64,000 nucleotides of DNA. Source: Cellvibrionaceae bacterium. GTDB lineage: Bacteria > Pseudomonadota > Gammaproteobacteria > Pseudomonadales > Cellvibrionaceae. The first letter of the stretch is position 1, and each line of letters opens with the position of its first letter. Of the stretch, positions 26,069 through 35,592 are shown in pieces. The stretch is taken from contig JAGKWQ010000005.1 of the NCBI GenBank assembly GCA_021151825.1, positions 248,001-312,000 of the forward strand. The letters run 5' to 3'. The notes below the pieces were generated by a model. That model worked only from the letters and a program-made list of their open reading frames with translations. It made no database searches and was not told the DNA's origin. The position numbers and the translations under genes were made by a program.

Positions 26069-27460
26069 ATGAGTAAATCAACCTCCACCAAACCTATTCT
26101 TCTCATTGTTGAGGACGACACCGGATTGCAAAGCCAGTTGCGCTGGCATTTCGATCAATATGAAACGGTTGTCGCCAATAATCGCCAGGATGCTATTGCG
26201 GCACTTAGGCTCCATGAAGCCTCGGTTATCATCCAGGATCTCGGCCTCCCCCCAGATGAAGATGGTGTTGATGAAGGGTTCAAGTGTATCCAGGATATCC
26301 TTCGCATCGCTCCCAATAGCAAAATCATTGTGATGACCGGTAAAACGGACCGCGATAACGCGTTGCGTGCAGTCGCTATGGGGGCATATGATTTTTATCA
26401 AAAACCGGTAGACCCCAATACACTGGACCTGATCGTCCAACGCGCCTTCCACATCTTTGACCTGGAAGATTACAACCGCCGCCTGAATATATCGCAACAA
26501 GCGCCGCTGGAAGGCTTGCTTACTAATGACCCACAGATGCTGAAAATCTGTCGTCAGCTGGAAAAAATTTCCCCCACAACTGTTACCTGTACGTTGCTCG
26601 GCGAAAGTGGAACCGGCAAAGAAGTTATGGCGCGAGCAATCCACCAGCTCAGCCCACGCAAAAACAAGCGTTTCGTCGCCATCAACTGCGCCGCCGTACC
26701 TGAAAACCTTATCGAAAGCGAACTTTTCGGTTACGAGAAAGGAGCGTTTACCGGAGCCAATAAAACCACGCTCGGAAAAGTAGAGACTGCCCACGAAGGC
26801 ACTCTGTTTCTTGATGAAATTGGTGACATGCCTCTCAACTTACAAGCAAAGCTTTTGCGCTTTTTACAAGAACGGGTTATCGAGCGTGTTGGAGGAAGGG
26901 CAGAAATTCCTGTTGACGTACGTGTCATTTGTGCCACCAATAAGAACCTCGAAGCCATGGTTCGCGATGGCAGTTTTCGCGAAGATTTGTTTTACCGTAT
27001 CTGTGAAATGACAGTGAACATCCCCCCTCTTCGTAACCGTTTGGGAGATAAAGTATTACTGGCTCGCCACTTTAAGCTGCAATTCGCCAAAGAGCACAGC
27101 CAAAACGTCACTGGCTTCACTCCTGATGCCATCGCTGCTATCGAAAATTATGGCTGGCCAGGCAACATCCGCGAAATGGAAAACAAGATAAAACGCGCCG
27201 TCATTATGGCTGATGGCAAATACGTAACACGGGAAGATTTAGGTTTAGCAGAAGCAGGTGAGCTTTCACTTAACTTACGCCATGTGCGGCAAGAAGCAGA
27301 ACGAGGCGCCATTTTGCGTGCACTAAGTATGACCGATAACAATATTTCAGCCGCTGCCAAACTTCTGGGAGTTACAAGACCCACGTTTTATGATTTGATT
27401 AAGAAGTTTGATATGAATCTTCCTAATGCACACAGCCAGAGCGACAACGAAGATCAATAA
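26069..27460 (+). CDS. prsR: PrsR, sigma-54-dependent PEP-CTERM response regulator
   Basis: A 463-residue NtrC-family activator: receiver domain (about 1-125, phosphoacceptor in IIQDLGLPPDEDGVDEG), AAA+ sigma-54 interaction domain (about 145-385, Walker A GESGTGKE, the sigma-54-contacting GAFTGA loop, arginine-finger region), and a C-terminal Fis-type HTH (NISAAAKLLGVTRPTFYDLI). The receiver with its extended LGLPPDEDGVDEG loop is characteristic of the PEP-CTERM-box regulators. It likely activates promoters such as the sigma-54-like site at 28753 upstream of the PEP-CTERM cargo gene, and perhaps exopolysaccharide promoters. Confidence 0.93.
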   Translation: MSKSTSTKPILLIVEDDTGLQSQLRWHFDQYETVVANNRQDAIAALRLHEASVIIQDLGLPPDEDGVDEGFKCIQDILRIAPNSKIIVMTGKTDRDNALRAVAMGAYDFYQKPVDPNTLDLIVQRAFHIFDLEDYNRRLNISQQAPLEGLLTNDPQMLKICRQLEKISPTTVTCTLLGESGTGKEVMARAIHQLSPRKNKRFVAINCAAVPENLIESELFGYEKGAFTGANKTTLGKVETAHEGTLFLDEIGDMPLNLQAKLLRFLQERVIERVGGRAEIPVDVRVICATNKNLEAMVRDGSFREDLFYRICEMTVNIPPLRNRLGDKVLLARHFKLQFAKEHSQNVTGFTPDAIAAIENYGWPGNIREMENKIKRAVIMADGKYVTREDLGLAEAGELSLNLRHVRQEAERGAILRALSMTDNNISAAAKLLGVTRPTFYDLIKKFDMNLPNAHSQSDNEDQ

Positions 27461-27667
27461 AATTTGTCTCGCAACATATATAACCAGAAAGCATAAAATG
27501 AATTACCCAAAGAAGAACCGCTCATCACATACTCTCTCGACAAGATCGCGAACTAATAAAAAAGTCGGCTTTTACATACAAGAAATTAACCGGGAATGCT
27601 AAACACATTCAATCATCCCGATTGAAGGGATTCACTGCTTATTGCTATTGGAGCATCGGAAGTAAAC

Positions 27668-28663
27668 ATGACAGCGCCATTGATAAAAGTCATAACTAAA
27701 CTTTTCCCAATTGTTACATTGAGTTTAATAATCACAGCTTGCGGTGGTGGCGCAGGTTCCGAGGACGAGGGCGGGAATAACAAACCCCAACCCGCCTCCA
27801 GCAGTAGTACGCCCGTCATATCAAGCTCAGATATCAGCTCATCACTTATTAGTAGTAGCCGGTCATCCGCCAAAAGCTCATCCTCTTCACTGACAAGTTC
27901 CAGCACGCCGAGTTCAAGTTCTCGTCAGGAATACTCTCGGGCTGCTGGCGGCCAGAATAGTAGTGAGGTTTACGAAGAGCCTAATGCAGCGCCAACTCAA
28001 CCAACCAACCCGGAAATTACGCTGATATCGAACCGTAAAGTTGGACTTAAATGGGGCGCAGCAAGCGATGACACTGGTGTAGGCTCATATGAAGTCATAC
28101 GTAACGGAAGTCATGTTGGTACAACAACAGCTTATACAATGACCTTTGAAGACCAGGGATTAGCCCCTGCTACCAGTTATAGCTATACCATCAGAGCCGT
28201 TGATACGAGCGGAAATCGGTCTCCAGCAACCTTACCAATTGAAGCAAAAACATTAGGAGATGCTTCGTCCAGCTCGGCACAATCAACCTCTAGTCGCAGT
28301 GCGAGCAGCGGCAGCTCAACAAGCAGCAAAGCGTCATCTACGTCAAAAACCAGCTCGGCATCATCCACATCCAATAGCAACTCATCAAAGTCGAGCACCT
28401 CAGTTGCTAGCGGCTCAATCAATGTGACCTGGTCAATTCCAAATAAACGTGAAGACGGAAGATTTTTGGAGCTCGAGGAAATAGATGGGTATGAGTTACG
28501 CCATAAGCCCCGCGGAAGCACTGTGTTTATTAGCAGACTGATTAATGATGCAACCATTCACAGCTTTGTTGTGGAGGGAGCATCGCATGGAGATACCTTT
28601 GAAATTGCGGCTTATGATCGCAATGGCCTTTACAGTAAGTTTATTAGCTTAACCCCTCTATAA
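27668..28663 (+). CDS. Lipoprotein with fibronectin type III domain and Ser-rich linkers
   Basis: A 331-residue envelope lipoprotein. The N-terminus has a signal peptide ending in lipobox ITAC (Cys about 25), then Gly/Glu- and Ser-rich segments, a fibronectin type III domain (about 110-198, TNPEITLISNRKVGLKWGA...YSYTIRAVDTSGN), a second Ser/Thr-rich linker (about 200-250), and a C-terminal FN3-like beta domain that looks shortened. GGAAG precedes the ATG by 6 nt. Position between prsR and a PEP-CTERM gene suggests a matrix-associated role, but no enzymatic motif is seen. The low-complexity linkers match those of Cellvibrio secreted enzymes. Confidence 0.8.
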   Translation: MTAPLIKVITKLFPIVTLSLIITACGGGAGSEDEGGNNKPQPASSSSTPVISSSDISSSLISSSRSSAKSSSSSLTSSSTPSSSSRQEYSRAAGGQNSSEVYEEPNAAPTQPTNPEITLISNRKVGLKWGAASDDTGVGSYEVIRNGSHVGTTTAYTMTFEDQGLAPATSYSYTIRAVDTSGNRSPATLPIEAKTLGDASSSSAQSTSSRSASSGSSTSSKASSTSKTSSASSTSNSNSSKSSTSVASGSINVTWSIPNKREDGRFLELEEIDGYELRHKPRGSTVFISRLINDATIHSFVVEGASHGDTFEIAAYDRNGLYSKFISLTPL

Positions 28664-28752
28664 AAACCAGGGAGTCGAATAAATTTACACACCTTCTTTA
28701 CCCAATACCAAAATATGATCTAATCACTTGTTTTTTAAGGGTAAAAAAAAAT

Positions 28753-28768
28753 TGGCGCGAAAAGTGCT
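28753..28768 (+). promoter_or_regulatory. Sigma-54-type promoter of the PEP-CTERM gene
   Basis: TGGCGC-N5-GTGCT has the exact -24/-12 spacing of RpoN promoters (consensus TGGCAC-N5-TTGCW), with GG and GC invariant pairs in place and two mismatches elsewhere. It lies 70 bases before ATG 28839 and just downstream of prsR, which encodes a sigma-54 activator. Confidence 0.72.
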
Positions 28769-28838
28769 TTCATAACGTGCGGCTATGGCCTGATTTAACT
28801 CACTCACTATCGGTTATAAACACCAAAGGACGAATGTT

Positions 28839-29465
28839 ATGAAACTCTTTAAATTTATCGCAGCTGCTGTGCTTGCATTAAGCGCAGCCAGTTCGCAAGC
28901 AGGATTGATCACTATAGATCCAATTACAGGCACCACCCCTGTTTCAATTCACAATGACTTCAAGAGCGATATCGGCTCAAGCACCTATTATTTGGGCACC
29001 AATTTGGTAGCAGCAAATGCTGGCAACCTTCTTCTTGAGTTTTCTCTTTTGGGATTTGAAGCTGACTGGAAAAATTCATTTTTGTCCGGTTCTGGCCTGT
29101 TGAACAATAAAGGCATAAATAGCGCCTTTAGTTACAACCAAACTTATTCTGCAGGTGAAGCGATAGGCTTTACCTTCACCACCAACGGTCCAACTGCTCC
29201 AAATTCCGTTTCAAACGGTGCAAATAACACCATTTTTGACAGAATTAACTTTGCAATTGTACTGAATACCACATTCAAAGGCGTACATTATGATGCATTG
29301 CTGCTTCTTGATGACACCGGTGGCCTGTGGGGAATCAGCGGTGACGATGACAACCATGACGACTTGGTTATCGGCGTTAAAGCACGCGTACCAGAGCCCT
29401 CAACTATTGCTCTGATGGCAATGGGATTGTTAGGTTTGTTCGGTGCCCGTCGCCTGAAGTCTTAA
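28839..29465 (+). CDS. Short PEP-CTERM sorted protein
   Basis: A 208-residue secreted protein. A signal peptide (MKLFKFIAAAVLALSAASSQA) is followed by a beta-rich body with no known domain and a classic PEP-CTERM tail: VPEP, a hydrophobic stretch, then ARRLKS (residues 184-208). The tail is the sorting signal that exosortase XrtA processes before release or surface attachment. An aspartate-rich GDDDNHDD sits before the tail. It is the only PEP-CTERM cargo I find in this window. Transcription is probably from the sigma-54 promoter at 28753, driven by PrsR. Confidence 0.93.
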   Translation: MKLFKFIAAAVLALSAASSQAGLITIDPITGTTPVSIHNDFKSDIGSSTYYLGTNLVAANAGNLLLEFSLLGFEADWKNSFLSGSGLLNNKGINSAFSYNQTYSAGEAIGFTFTTNGPTAPNSVSNGANNTIFDRINFAIVLNTTFKGVHYDALLLLDDTGGLWGISGDDDNHDDLVIGVKARVPEPSTIALMAMGLLGLFGARRLKS

Positions 29466-29480
29466 TTCATTCAAGACAAA

Positions 29481-29507
29481 AAATGCCCCTTTCGGGGCAT
29501 TTTTTTT
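29481..29507. terminator. Bidirectional Rho-independent terminator
   Basis: The 9-bp stem AAATGCCCC / GGGGCATTT with a 4-nt loop is flanked by an A-run on the left and eight T on the right. It can end both the PEP-CTERM transcript (+) and the long exopolysaccharide transcript (-), whose last gene stops at 29515. Confidence 0.93.
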
Positions 29508-29514
29508 GCGCGAA

Positions 29515-30543
29515 TCACAGATCTTTTATTGCTGCTTTAAGCCTTTCGCTAAAATCTCCTGCCATTTCCTGCAAAAGCCGGTACCCCTGATCCTGGTAAT
29601 TGCTAATTTGATCATTCTCAAGCGCTAGCGCCGCCTCTACAGAAGATATCAATTGACTCTCAGTAACCAAAAAAAGTGGCGACAATCTGTGCTGCCCGTT
29701 ATAGCGAGCACCTATTAGTATTGCCTGCCGATCTCCCAACCACTCATTCATCGGTGGAGCATCTGTTACCAAAACAACTGCACCCAAATTAATAGCTTCA
29801 AAAATTGAGTGCCCAAAACCTTCTGCCTGAGTAGTAAAGATCTGGAATTTAAAACTGGCAGCGAAGCTCATGTAATCTTTTGCATCAGGAAATTCATCAA
29901 CATAAACAACATTTGCAGGGCATGGGTGAATCTGGCGTTTCTTCGGTATAACTATATGCAATGATGGCCACTCGGGATGCTTTCCCCAACATGCCACCAA
30001 TTGCTCCAAACCTCTTAACCCGCTATTACCTATACGAGAGAGAAATGCATTTTGCTTAGGCGCATTACGTAGATGCTGGTCATTTGAAAGTGACGTAACA
30101 AATTTTATCAATCTGGTTTTCACTTCAAACTCAGTAAAAATCATTTTTGCAATTTCAGACTTACACCACACCACATCCATATATTGCAATAAATTCGATG
30201 AGGATGTTTTAAACCACTCCTGATTAGGAATCAATACATGTTTACCCCCTTTCAATAAAGCATCGGGGGCAATATTCTCCAAATGGATAGTTAAACAATC
30301 CGGATTTGCTTTACGAAAATGCTGCCATTGTTTAACCCAAAAGATTAAATTGAATTTAAACAATGCCACGCGCAAGGATTTACTAAAAACACTTCTCCGC
30401 TTAGGAGAATAGAAATCAAATTGTAAACGTTTAACGTCATGCCCCTGCTGGGCAAGTATATGCATCAATATTTGCGCGTCTTTTAATAAACCATGCCCAT
30501 CTGCAGTATGAGCTATCGTAATTTTTAACTGATCTGAACTCAC
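29515..30543 (-). CDS. Glycosyltransferase, GT4-like (GT-B fold)
   Basis: A 342-residue cytoplasmic enzyme. The C-terminal half has a typical GT4 donor-site stretch, AEGFGHSIFEAINLGAVVLVTDAPPMNEW, with the E-x7-E-like pattern. The N-terminal half is divergent. The start is GTG at 30543, sharing GTGA with the stop of the upstream GT2 gene. It is the last gene of the 34-kb exopolysaccharide run. Donor and acceptor sugars cannot be read from the sequence. Confidence 0.8.
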   Translation of the reverse strand: MSSDQLKITIAHTADGHGLLKDAQILMHILAQQGHDVKRLQFDFYSPKRRSVFSKSLRVALFKFNLIFWVKQWQHFRKANPDCLTIHLENIAPDALLKGGKHVLIPNQEWFKTSSSNLLQYMDVVWCKSEIAKMIFTEFEVKTRLIKFVTSLSNDQHLRNAPKQNAFLSRIGNSGLRGLEQLVACWGKHPEWPSLHIVIPKKRQIHPCPANVVYVDEFPDAKDYMSFAASFKFQIFTTQAEGFGHSIFEAINLGAVVLVTDAPPMNEWLGDRQAILIGARYNGQHRLSPLFLVTESQLISSVEAALALENDQISNYQDQGYRLLQEMAGDFSERLKAAIKDL

Positions 30544-31436
30544 TTTATTAGACCAACCTTTTTTAACAAAGCTTTCGTTAGAATTTTAAACACCGCAATT
30601 GGCAAAAACTCATAAGCAATAGATTTTTTTAATTCTTTTATACATCCAAAGAGCTCCGACTGCCCCGCAAGAACTCCTGCTCGCCTTAAATAGTGTTTTG
30701 CCAATCCATGTTTTATTTCAGAGTCTCTTTCATTCAGTTGGTATTTATGGATTATATTTTTTACTGTTTTCTCATTAGCATCCAATCGCCGCATAAAATC
30801 ATTTGAAACCCTATCGCCCTCTATGCGATACAACGATAAAAATTCTGGTATATAAAAGTATTTATTTTTAACTGAGAGATCCAACCAAAGCTCATAATCT
30901 TCATCCAAGCGATTTAACTGATTAAAGGGTCTGCCAGATGGCAGAATAGATCGCTTAACCAATACCGTATTCATGGATACAAAATTATCGATAATCATTT
31001 TTGGGAAAACGAATCCAGAGTAACGACGCATATTGCTTCGCCCTAACTCCTTTCCTTGAAGGTCGATGGAAATAGAATCCGCAAAACAAAGACCTACATC
31101 CGGATGACTATGAAGAGTATTTACTCCAACTGATAGCCGATTGCTTTTCCACACATTATCAGAATCCAGGAATGCAATGTATTCACCTTGTGACAATTCA
31201 ATACCATGATTACGTGCAGAGCTTTGTCCGGCATTTTTTTGATATACGTAATGGATTCGGGCTTCATGTCCATAGCGATCTTTTAGCAGATCGTCAGTAC
31301 CATCATTGGAGCCGTCATCCACGACATACAATTCCCAATTGGAATAATCTTGTGCAATAACGCTATCAATTGCCAGCACAATCAAATCTTTACGATTGTA
31401 GGTAGGCATTATCACTGATACTAAAGGCCCTTCCAT
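30540..31436 (-). CDS. Glycosyltransferase family 2
   Basis: A 298-residue GT-A enzyme: VSVIMPTYNRKDLI at the N-terminus, VVDDGSNDGT nucleotide-binding loop, and the metal-binding DSD in FLDSDNVW (about 93-95). GGAG lies 6 nt before ATG 31436, inside the end of the upstream gene (16-nt overlap). No transmembrane segment is seen. It probably adds one sugar to the lipid-linked repeat unit. Confidence 0.9.
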   Translation of the reverse strand: MEGPLVSVIMPTYNRKDLIVLAIDSVIAQDYSNWELYVVDDGSNDGTDDLLKDRYGHEARIHYVYQKNAGQSSARNHGIELSQGEYIAFLDSDNVWKSNRLSVGVNTLHSHPDVGLCFADSISIDLQGKELGRSNMRRYSGFVFPKMIIDNFVSMNTVLVKRSILPSGRPFNQLNRLDEDYELWLDLSVKNKYFYIPEFLSLYRIEGDRVSNDFMRRLDANEKTVKNIIHKYQLNERDSEIKHGLAKHYLRRAGVLAGQSELFGCIKELKKSIAYEFLPIAVFKILTKALLKKVGLIK

Positions 31437-33670
31437 TTCTTACTCCGCCATATACCTTTTAATGTTTTGAATACAGATTTACTATTTAACATTAAAGAAT
31501 AAATAAACCACACCAAACGGTTTGTATAATACATCCGCGTGCAAAAGCTTACTGAGTTTCCTCGATAGTGCCGTTTGTAATCTTCTACTTTTCCCTGCCC
31601 GGCTAAAAAATCAAACGCATCTATTTGTTCATTTGCAAATGAGCGCTCGATCTCCAACCCCATGTGCAATGTACCTAAAGATGTTTTTTTATCAAAATGC
31701 TCGATATAGCCCGACTGCAAATTATAGGAAACACGATTAGCATCTATATTATAAGACAGTGACACCAATTGATCGCCAATCAACAACTTGCTCATCCGCG
31801 AGTCAAGCCCGCCACTCAATCTCAACATTCCCAAATGAAAAATAACTGCCTGGCGATTAAAGCAAGGCTTTCCCCAACGAATTAAATGAAAAGAATTGAG
31901 ATCAGAAAAAAACTTATCTCGTTCGTTCTCAGCATCTGAAACCCTGTCGAGGGTCAATTCAATTCCCTTTTCAATCAATTGCCGACGGCGACCAAATAAT
32001 TTCAACCGTGTTTGAGCGCTAAGGTTGCTGGCGTAATCAGCAAAAGCACCCTCGGTTGAAACCCTGTAGCCTTTGTCCTGACGAACAACTAGCTGCGGTA
32101 ATCTGGAAAAAAAATCCTGTGTCGTATCAGGCATTACCAGAACAGCTAACCCCAAGTGCGAGAAATAGCGCTCAAAGGCATAAATTAATTCGGCTTCGTG
32201 CTCTCGATCAAACAAAGGTCCAATGTATTCAGAGCGAACGCTTTGTTGTATACCCCATGCATTTCCCAAAAACTGATAATGCACAAAACCGTATTTACGA
32301 TACTGATAAACTGGCACTATACCGAGCAATGTATCTTGATCGTAAATGACAATAATAGATAACTGCCAGCGCTCATTATTACCCCATACTTTCCACCAGG
32401 CATATTGCCAGGCCCAACTCATAAATAGCGAATTAGCAGATGATCTTTCATGCAAGTTTTTCCATGCATCGCCGAGCAATAAAAAATCCCCATCACTCTC
32501 AACAACAAAAAAACTCAACCCGGATTTATCTTCATAGATACGATTCTTCCTAAATAACCCAAAAGTATCTAACGCACTATTTAGTTCTTCACCGGCTTCA
32601 TCAATTCTTTTCTGGTGCCGCTCAGGTTGCAAAAAATAATCGCGCGCATCACGCAAAAAATCCCCATCCGAATCGCCCGCCGCAAGACACCATCCATGAT
32701 GGCTCTCCTGATCAAATACTACAAAACGGCTGGCATAAGATTTTCGTACAAACCCGCATGCAATCAATGCGGTTGCCAATCTTGTTGCGCTACTATTCCA
32801 ACCAATCTGTGATGCATCCGGAAACCGCGATTGCAATTGACGAATAATCGCAAAAATAATGTCGGTGTCCACACAACCCAGATAGTCTACGATCTCTAAA
32901 GCACCTTGGCCCGAATAACGAACAACAACTAAACCGGCAATTGATTGGCCAGTACGTGCAACACTAAAAAAACGATGAACGGATTGCCCTGAGGGTAATT
33001 TATTGAAGGGATATTCAACGTAACGCCAATACAAATATTCGTAATTACGCACAACTTGCGTTGCACCGGATTTTCCGTAAAGCCCCCATAAATAATCAAT
33101 CACTGTGGCACTGGGTAAATGCGCAAGCTCTTCGATATAAATGGAGTGCCGAAAACGGCGATGTACAATTTGCACAGGCAAAGCACGCAACAATGAATAG
33201 GCGCGAAATATTCTGGATTTTATATTTTCCGGTTTAACTACCCGATGATAAACCGATAAATTTACCGGAGACTTTCCGCCTTTTTTTAACAACAACGGAT
33301 ATGCGCTGTCGCTAATACCCAATGACATAATGGGTTTGTGTACAGTGTGGAAAAGTGCTTCCTTTATTGCCCCCCCCAAGCCTTTACCACGATAATTTGC
33401 ATGAACGATAAAATCGCAACTCCAAATCGCTTCAACCTGGTGCCCATCATGAGTAGCGAGCAGGATGGGCATAGTGCCATTAAAACCAATAACCCCATCA
33501 TCACAACGAGCAACCACTGCGATAGGAGTCAAGCCTAAACGCGGTTTAAATTGCCAATCCCAAAGTGCAACTTTATAAGGCTCATCAGCATAGAGCGACT
33601 GAACCTGCTTAAGCAATTCCGGAGTGACTGCTTCAACACTGATATGGATACCGGGATCAAGCGCCGTCAT
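31421..33670 (-). CDS. Fusion of GNAT and BioF2/FemAB-like acyltransferase domains
   Basis: A 749-residue protein that joins two members of the GNAT superfamily. The first half (about 1-310) contains a GCN5-type acetyl-CoA site (YRGKGLGGAIKEAL). The second half (about 370-720) matches the BioF2/FemAB-like Acetyltransf_6 layout seen in exopolysaccharide loci, with RLKLFGRRRQLIEKG and a region ending SLGTLHMGLEIERSF. PEP-CTERM loci often contain separate FemAB-like and GNAT genes, so this looks like a fusion of the two. It could transfer acetyl or aminoacyl groups onto sugars. It overlaps asnB by 4 nt (ATGA). Confidence 0.8.
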   Translation of the reverse strand: MTALDPGIHISVEAVTPELLKQVQSLYADEPYKVALWDWQFKPRLGLTPIAVVARCDDGVIGFNGTMPILLATHDGHQVEAIWSCDFIVHANYRGKGLGGAIKEALFHTVHKPIMSLGISDSAYPLLLKKGGKSPVNLSVYHRVVKPENIKSRIFRAYSLLRALPVQIVHRRFRHSIYIEELAHLPSATVIDYLWGLYGKSGATQVVRNYEYLYWRYVEYPFNKLPSGQSVHRFFSVARTGQSIAGLVVVRYSGQGALEIVDYLGCVDTDIIFAIIRQLQSRFPDASQIGWNSSATRLATALIACGFVRKSYASRFVVFDQESHHGWCLAAGDSDGDFLRDARDYFLQPERHQKRIDEAGEELNSALDTFGLFRKNRIYEDKSGLSFFVVESDGDFLLLGDAWKNLHERSSANSLFMSWAWQYAWWKVWGNNERWQLSIIVIYDQDTLLGIVPVYQYRKYGFVHYQFLGNAWGIQQSVRSEYIGPLFDREHEAELIYAFERYFSHLGLAVLVMPDTTQDFFSRLPQLVVRQDKGYRVSTEGAFADYASNLSAQTRLKLFGRRRQLIEKGIELTLDRVSDAENERDKFFSDLNSFHLIRWGKPCFNRQAVIFHLGMLRLSGGLDSRMSKLLIGDQLVSLSYNIDANRVSYNLQSGYIEHFDKKTSLGTLHMGLEIERSFANEQIDAFDFLAGQGKVEDYKRHYRGNSVSFCTRMYYTNRLVWFIYSLMLNSKSVFKTLKGIWRSKKWKGL

Positions 33671-35574
33671 TTGCGTTGATATGTCCTATACCAGGATTGA
33701 AACATCAAGATTGACCATAAATGAAACGAATAATCGTGACTGGAATGCAAATGCGCCGCCCATTTTTGCCGAATCAATTGCCCATGCAACATTCCTGATT
33801 CAGCCAAGGCACTTTCCGATAATAAATCTTCAGCCCAATCGCGAAGCTCATGCTTCAGCCAATGTCCAACCGGAACAGCAAAACCTTGTTTTGGCCGATC
33901 CACCAATGATTGTGGAACACGCTCATACAAAATTCGACGCAATGGCTGCTTGGTGATACCGTCTTTCACGTTAATCGCCGTAGGTACCTTTAACGATAAC
34001 TCCACAATACGATGATCCAGCAATGGAACACGCGTTTCCAAACTATTAGCCATTGCTGCACGATCTACCTTTACCAAAATATCATCCGGCAGATATGAAT
34101 TAATATCACCCCATTGAAAAGTCGCTGTAGCATCAGCTCTTAACGCATTCGCACTGAGCGCATAGGGAAGGTGCTTTGAATTGCGAACGGTCGACGCCGG
34201 GTCCAACCAATAACTCACTTGCGAGCGATAATAATCGCGTGCATTATCCGCGGCATAAGCGAGTTGATAACGCCGCACTTTTTCTTCAACCAATGCCGGT
34301 GATAATTCACGCTGATTAGCTTTTAACAATCGTGTTACACCTGCACTAACACTACCTGGCAACAATGCCATGAACGCTTGTGAAAGCCGCTTGCGCTGAT
34401 CAAATGCCCGCGCGTAATTTGCGTAGCGGCTGTAACCGGCAAATAATTCATCGCCGCCATCACCGGATAAGGCAACCGTTACTTTTTGCCGCGTCATTTG
34501 GCTCACAATAAACGTAGGAATCTGTGAGGAATCCGCGAAAGGCTCATCATAAATTGTGGGCAGGCGAGGAATGAGTGCAAGCGCATCCGTGGGTTCAACA
34601 TAAAATTCGGTATGTTCCGTTCCCAAATGTCGGGCAACCGCTTTTGCATGTTCGGCTTCATTAAAGCCGGGAACATTAAATCCCACCGAAAAAGTTTTCA
34701 CTGGCCGTGCAGATTGTTCCTGCATCAATGCGACAATGGTAGATGAATCAATGCCGCCAGATAAAAATGCTCCCAAGGGTGCATCAGAAATCATTTGATC
34801 AGCGATAACATCTTTCAGTAGCGGCAACAATTGTTCGTGCAAGCTATCTGCAGTGAGTGCCGTATTCCAATCCAGCGATGGATTCCAGTAACATTTTTTT
34901 TGCGGCGGTTGTTCAAGGTTTCGCAAATCAAAACGCAACCAATGCGCAGGTTCCAATTTGAATGTGTTTTCAAAAATAGTCCAGGGCGCGGGAATATAGT
35001 TGTGGGCCATTAACAATGCCAAGGCTCCGGGATTAATATCCGATGCCACATAGGGTGATAACATCAACGGTTTTAATTCTGAGCCAAACACCAATTTGCC
35101 ATTGGCTTGTGAATAATACAGCGGCTTCTCGCCTAATCGATCACGCACCAACCATAAAGATTGTTCTGCAATATCAACTAGTGCGAACGAAAACATCCCC
35201 ACCATTTTTGGCAAACTTGCTTCAAGACCCCAAGCCTCAAATGCCGCGAGCATAACTTCAGTATCGGAACCACCTTGGAAGTGATATCCCAATGGCTCCA
35301 ACTCTGCTTTTAATTTTTTAAAATTATAAATTTCGCCATTAAACGCGATTTGATAACGACCTGATGATGACACCATTGGTTGTGCGCCCAACGGCGACAA
35401 ATCCTGAATAGCGAGACGCTGGTGTACCAATCCAACACCTAACATTTGATGAGTCCAAACGCCTTGCGCGTCCGGACCACGTGCACGAATGGATTCTCCC
35501 ATTGCTCGCAGCAATGCCTCATCTACTCGAACATCCCCATTAATACCTAACGCAAACCCTGCATAACCACACAT
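33667..35574 (-). CDS. AsnB-type glutamine amidotransferase of the PEP-CTERM locus
   Basis: A 635-residue asparagine synthase-like enzyme. The N-terminal class II glutaminase domain starts MCGYAGF with Cys2 as nucleophile. The synthetase domain carries the ATP pyrophosphatase loop SGGIDSS (about 270-276) and ALSGDGGDELFAGY. Such enzymes are standard members of XrtA loci, where they probably amidate a sugar acid or modify the polysaccharide rather than make free asparagine. The usual MCGI/MCGF reads MCGY here. The following gene overlaps by 4 nt. Confidence 0.9.
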   Translation of the reverse strand: MCGYAGFALGINGDVRVDEALLRAMGESIRARGPDAQGVWTHQMLGVGLVHQRLAIQDLSPLGAQPMVSSSGRYQIAFNGEIYNFKKLKAELEPLGYHFQGGSDTEVMLAAFEAWGLEASLPKMVGMFSFALVDIAEQSLWLVRDRLGEKPLYYSQANGKLVFGSELKPLMLSPYVASDINPGALALLMAHNYIPAPWTIFENTFKLEPAHWLRFDLRNLEQPPQKKCYWNPSLDWNTALTADSLHEQLLPLLKDVIADQMISDAPLGAFLSGGIDSSTIVALMQEQSARPVKTFSVGFNVPGFNEAEHAKAVARHLGTEHTEFYVEPTDALALIPRLPTIYDEPFADSSQIPTFIVSQMTRQKVTVALSGDGGDELFAGYSRYANYARAFDQRKRLSQAFMALLPGSVSAGVTRLLKANQRELSPALVEEKVRRYQLAYAADNARDYYRSQVSYWLDPASTVRNSKHLPYALSANALRADATATFQWGDINSYLPDDILVKVDRAAMANSLETRVPLLDHRIVELSLKVPTAINVKDGITKQPLRRILYERVPQSLVDRPKQGFAVPVGHWLKHELRDWAEDLLSESALAESGMLHGQLIRQKWAAHLHSSHDYSFHLWSILMFQSWYRTYQRK

Positions 35575-35592
35575 GCCCTATACCCCTGAAAT

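Noticed and set aside
27780..28400. Repetitive AGC/TCA-rich DNA that could look like a repeat array
   Set aside because: It encodes Ser-rich linkers of a lipoprotein; units are irregular and there are no spacers, so it is not CRISPR.
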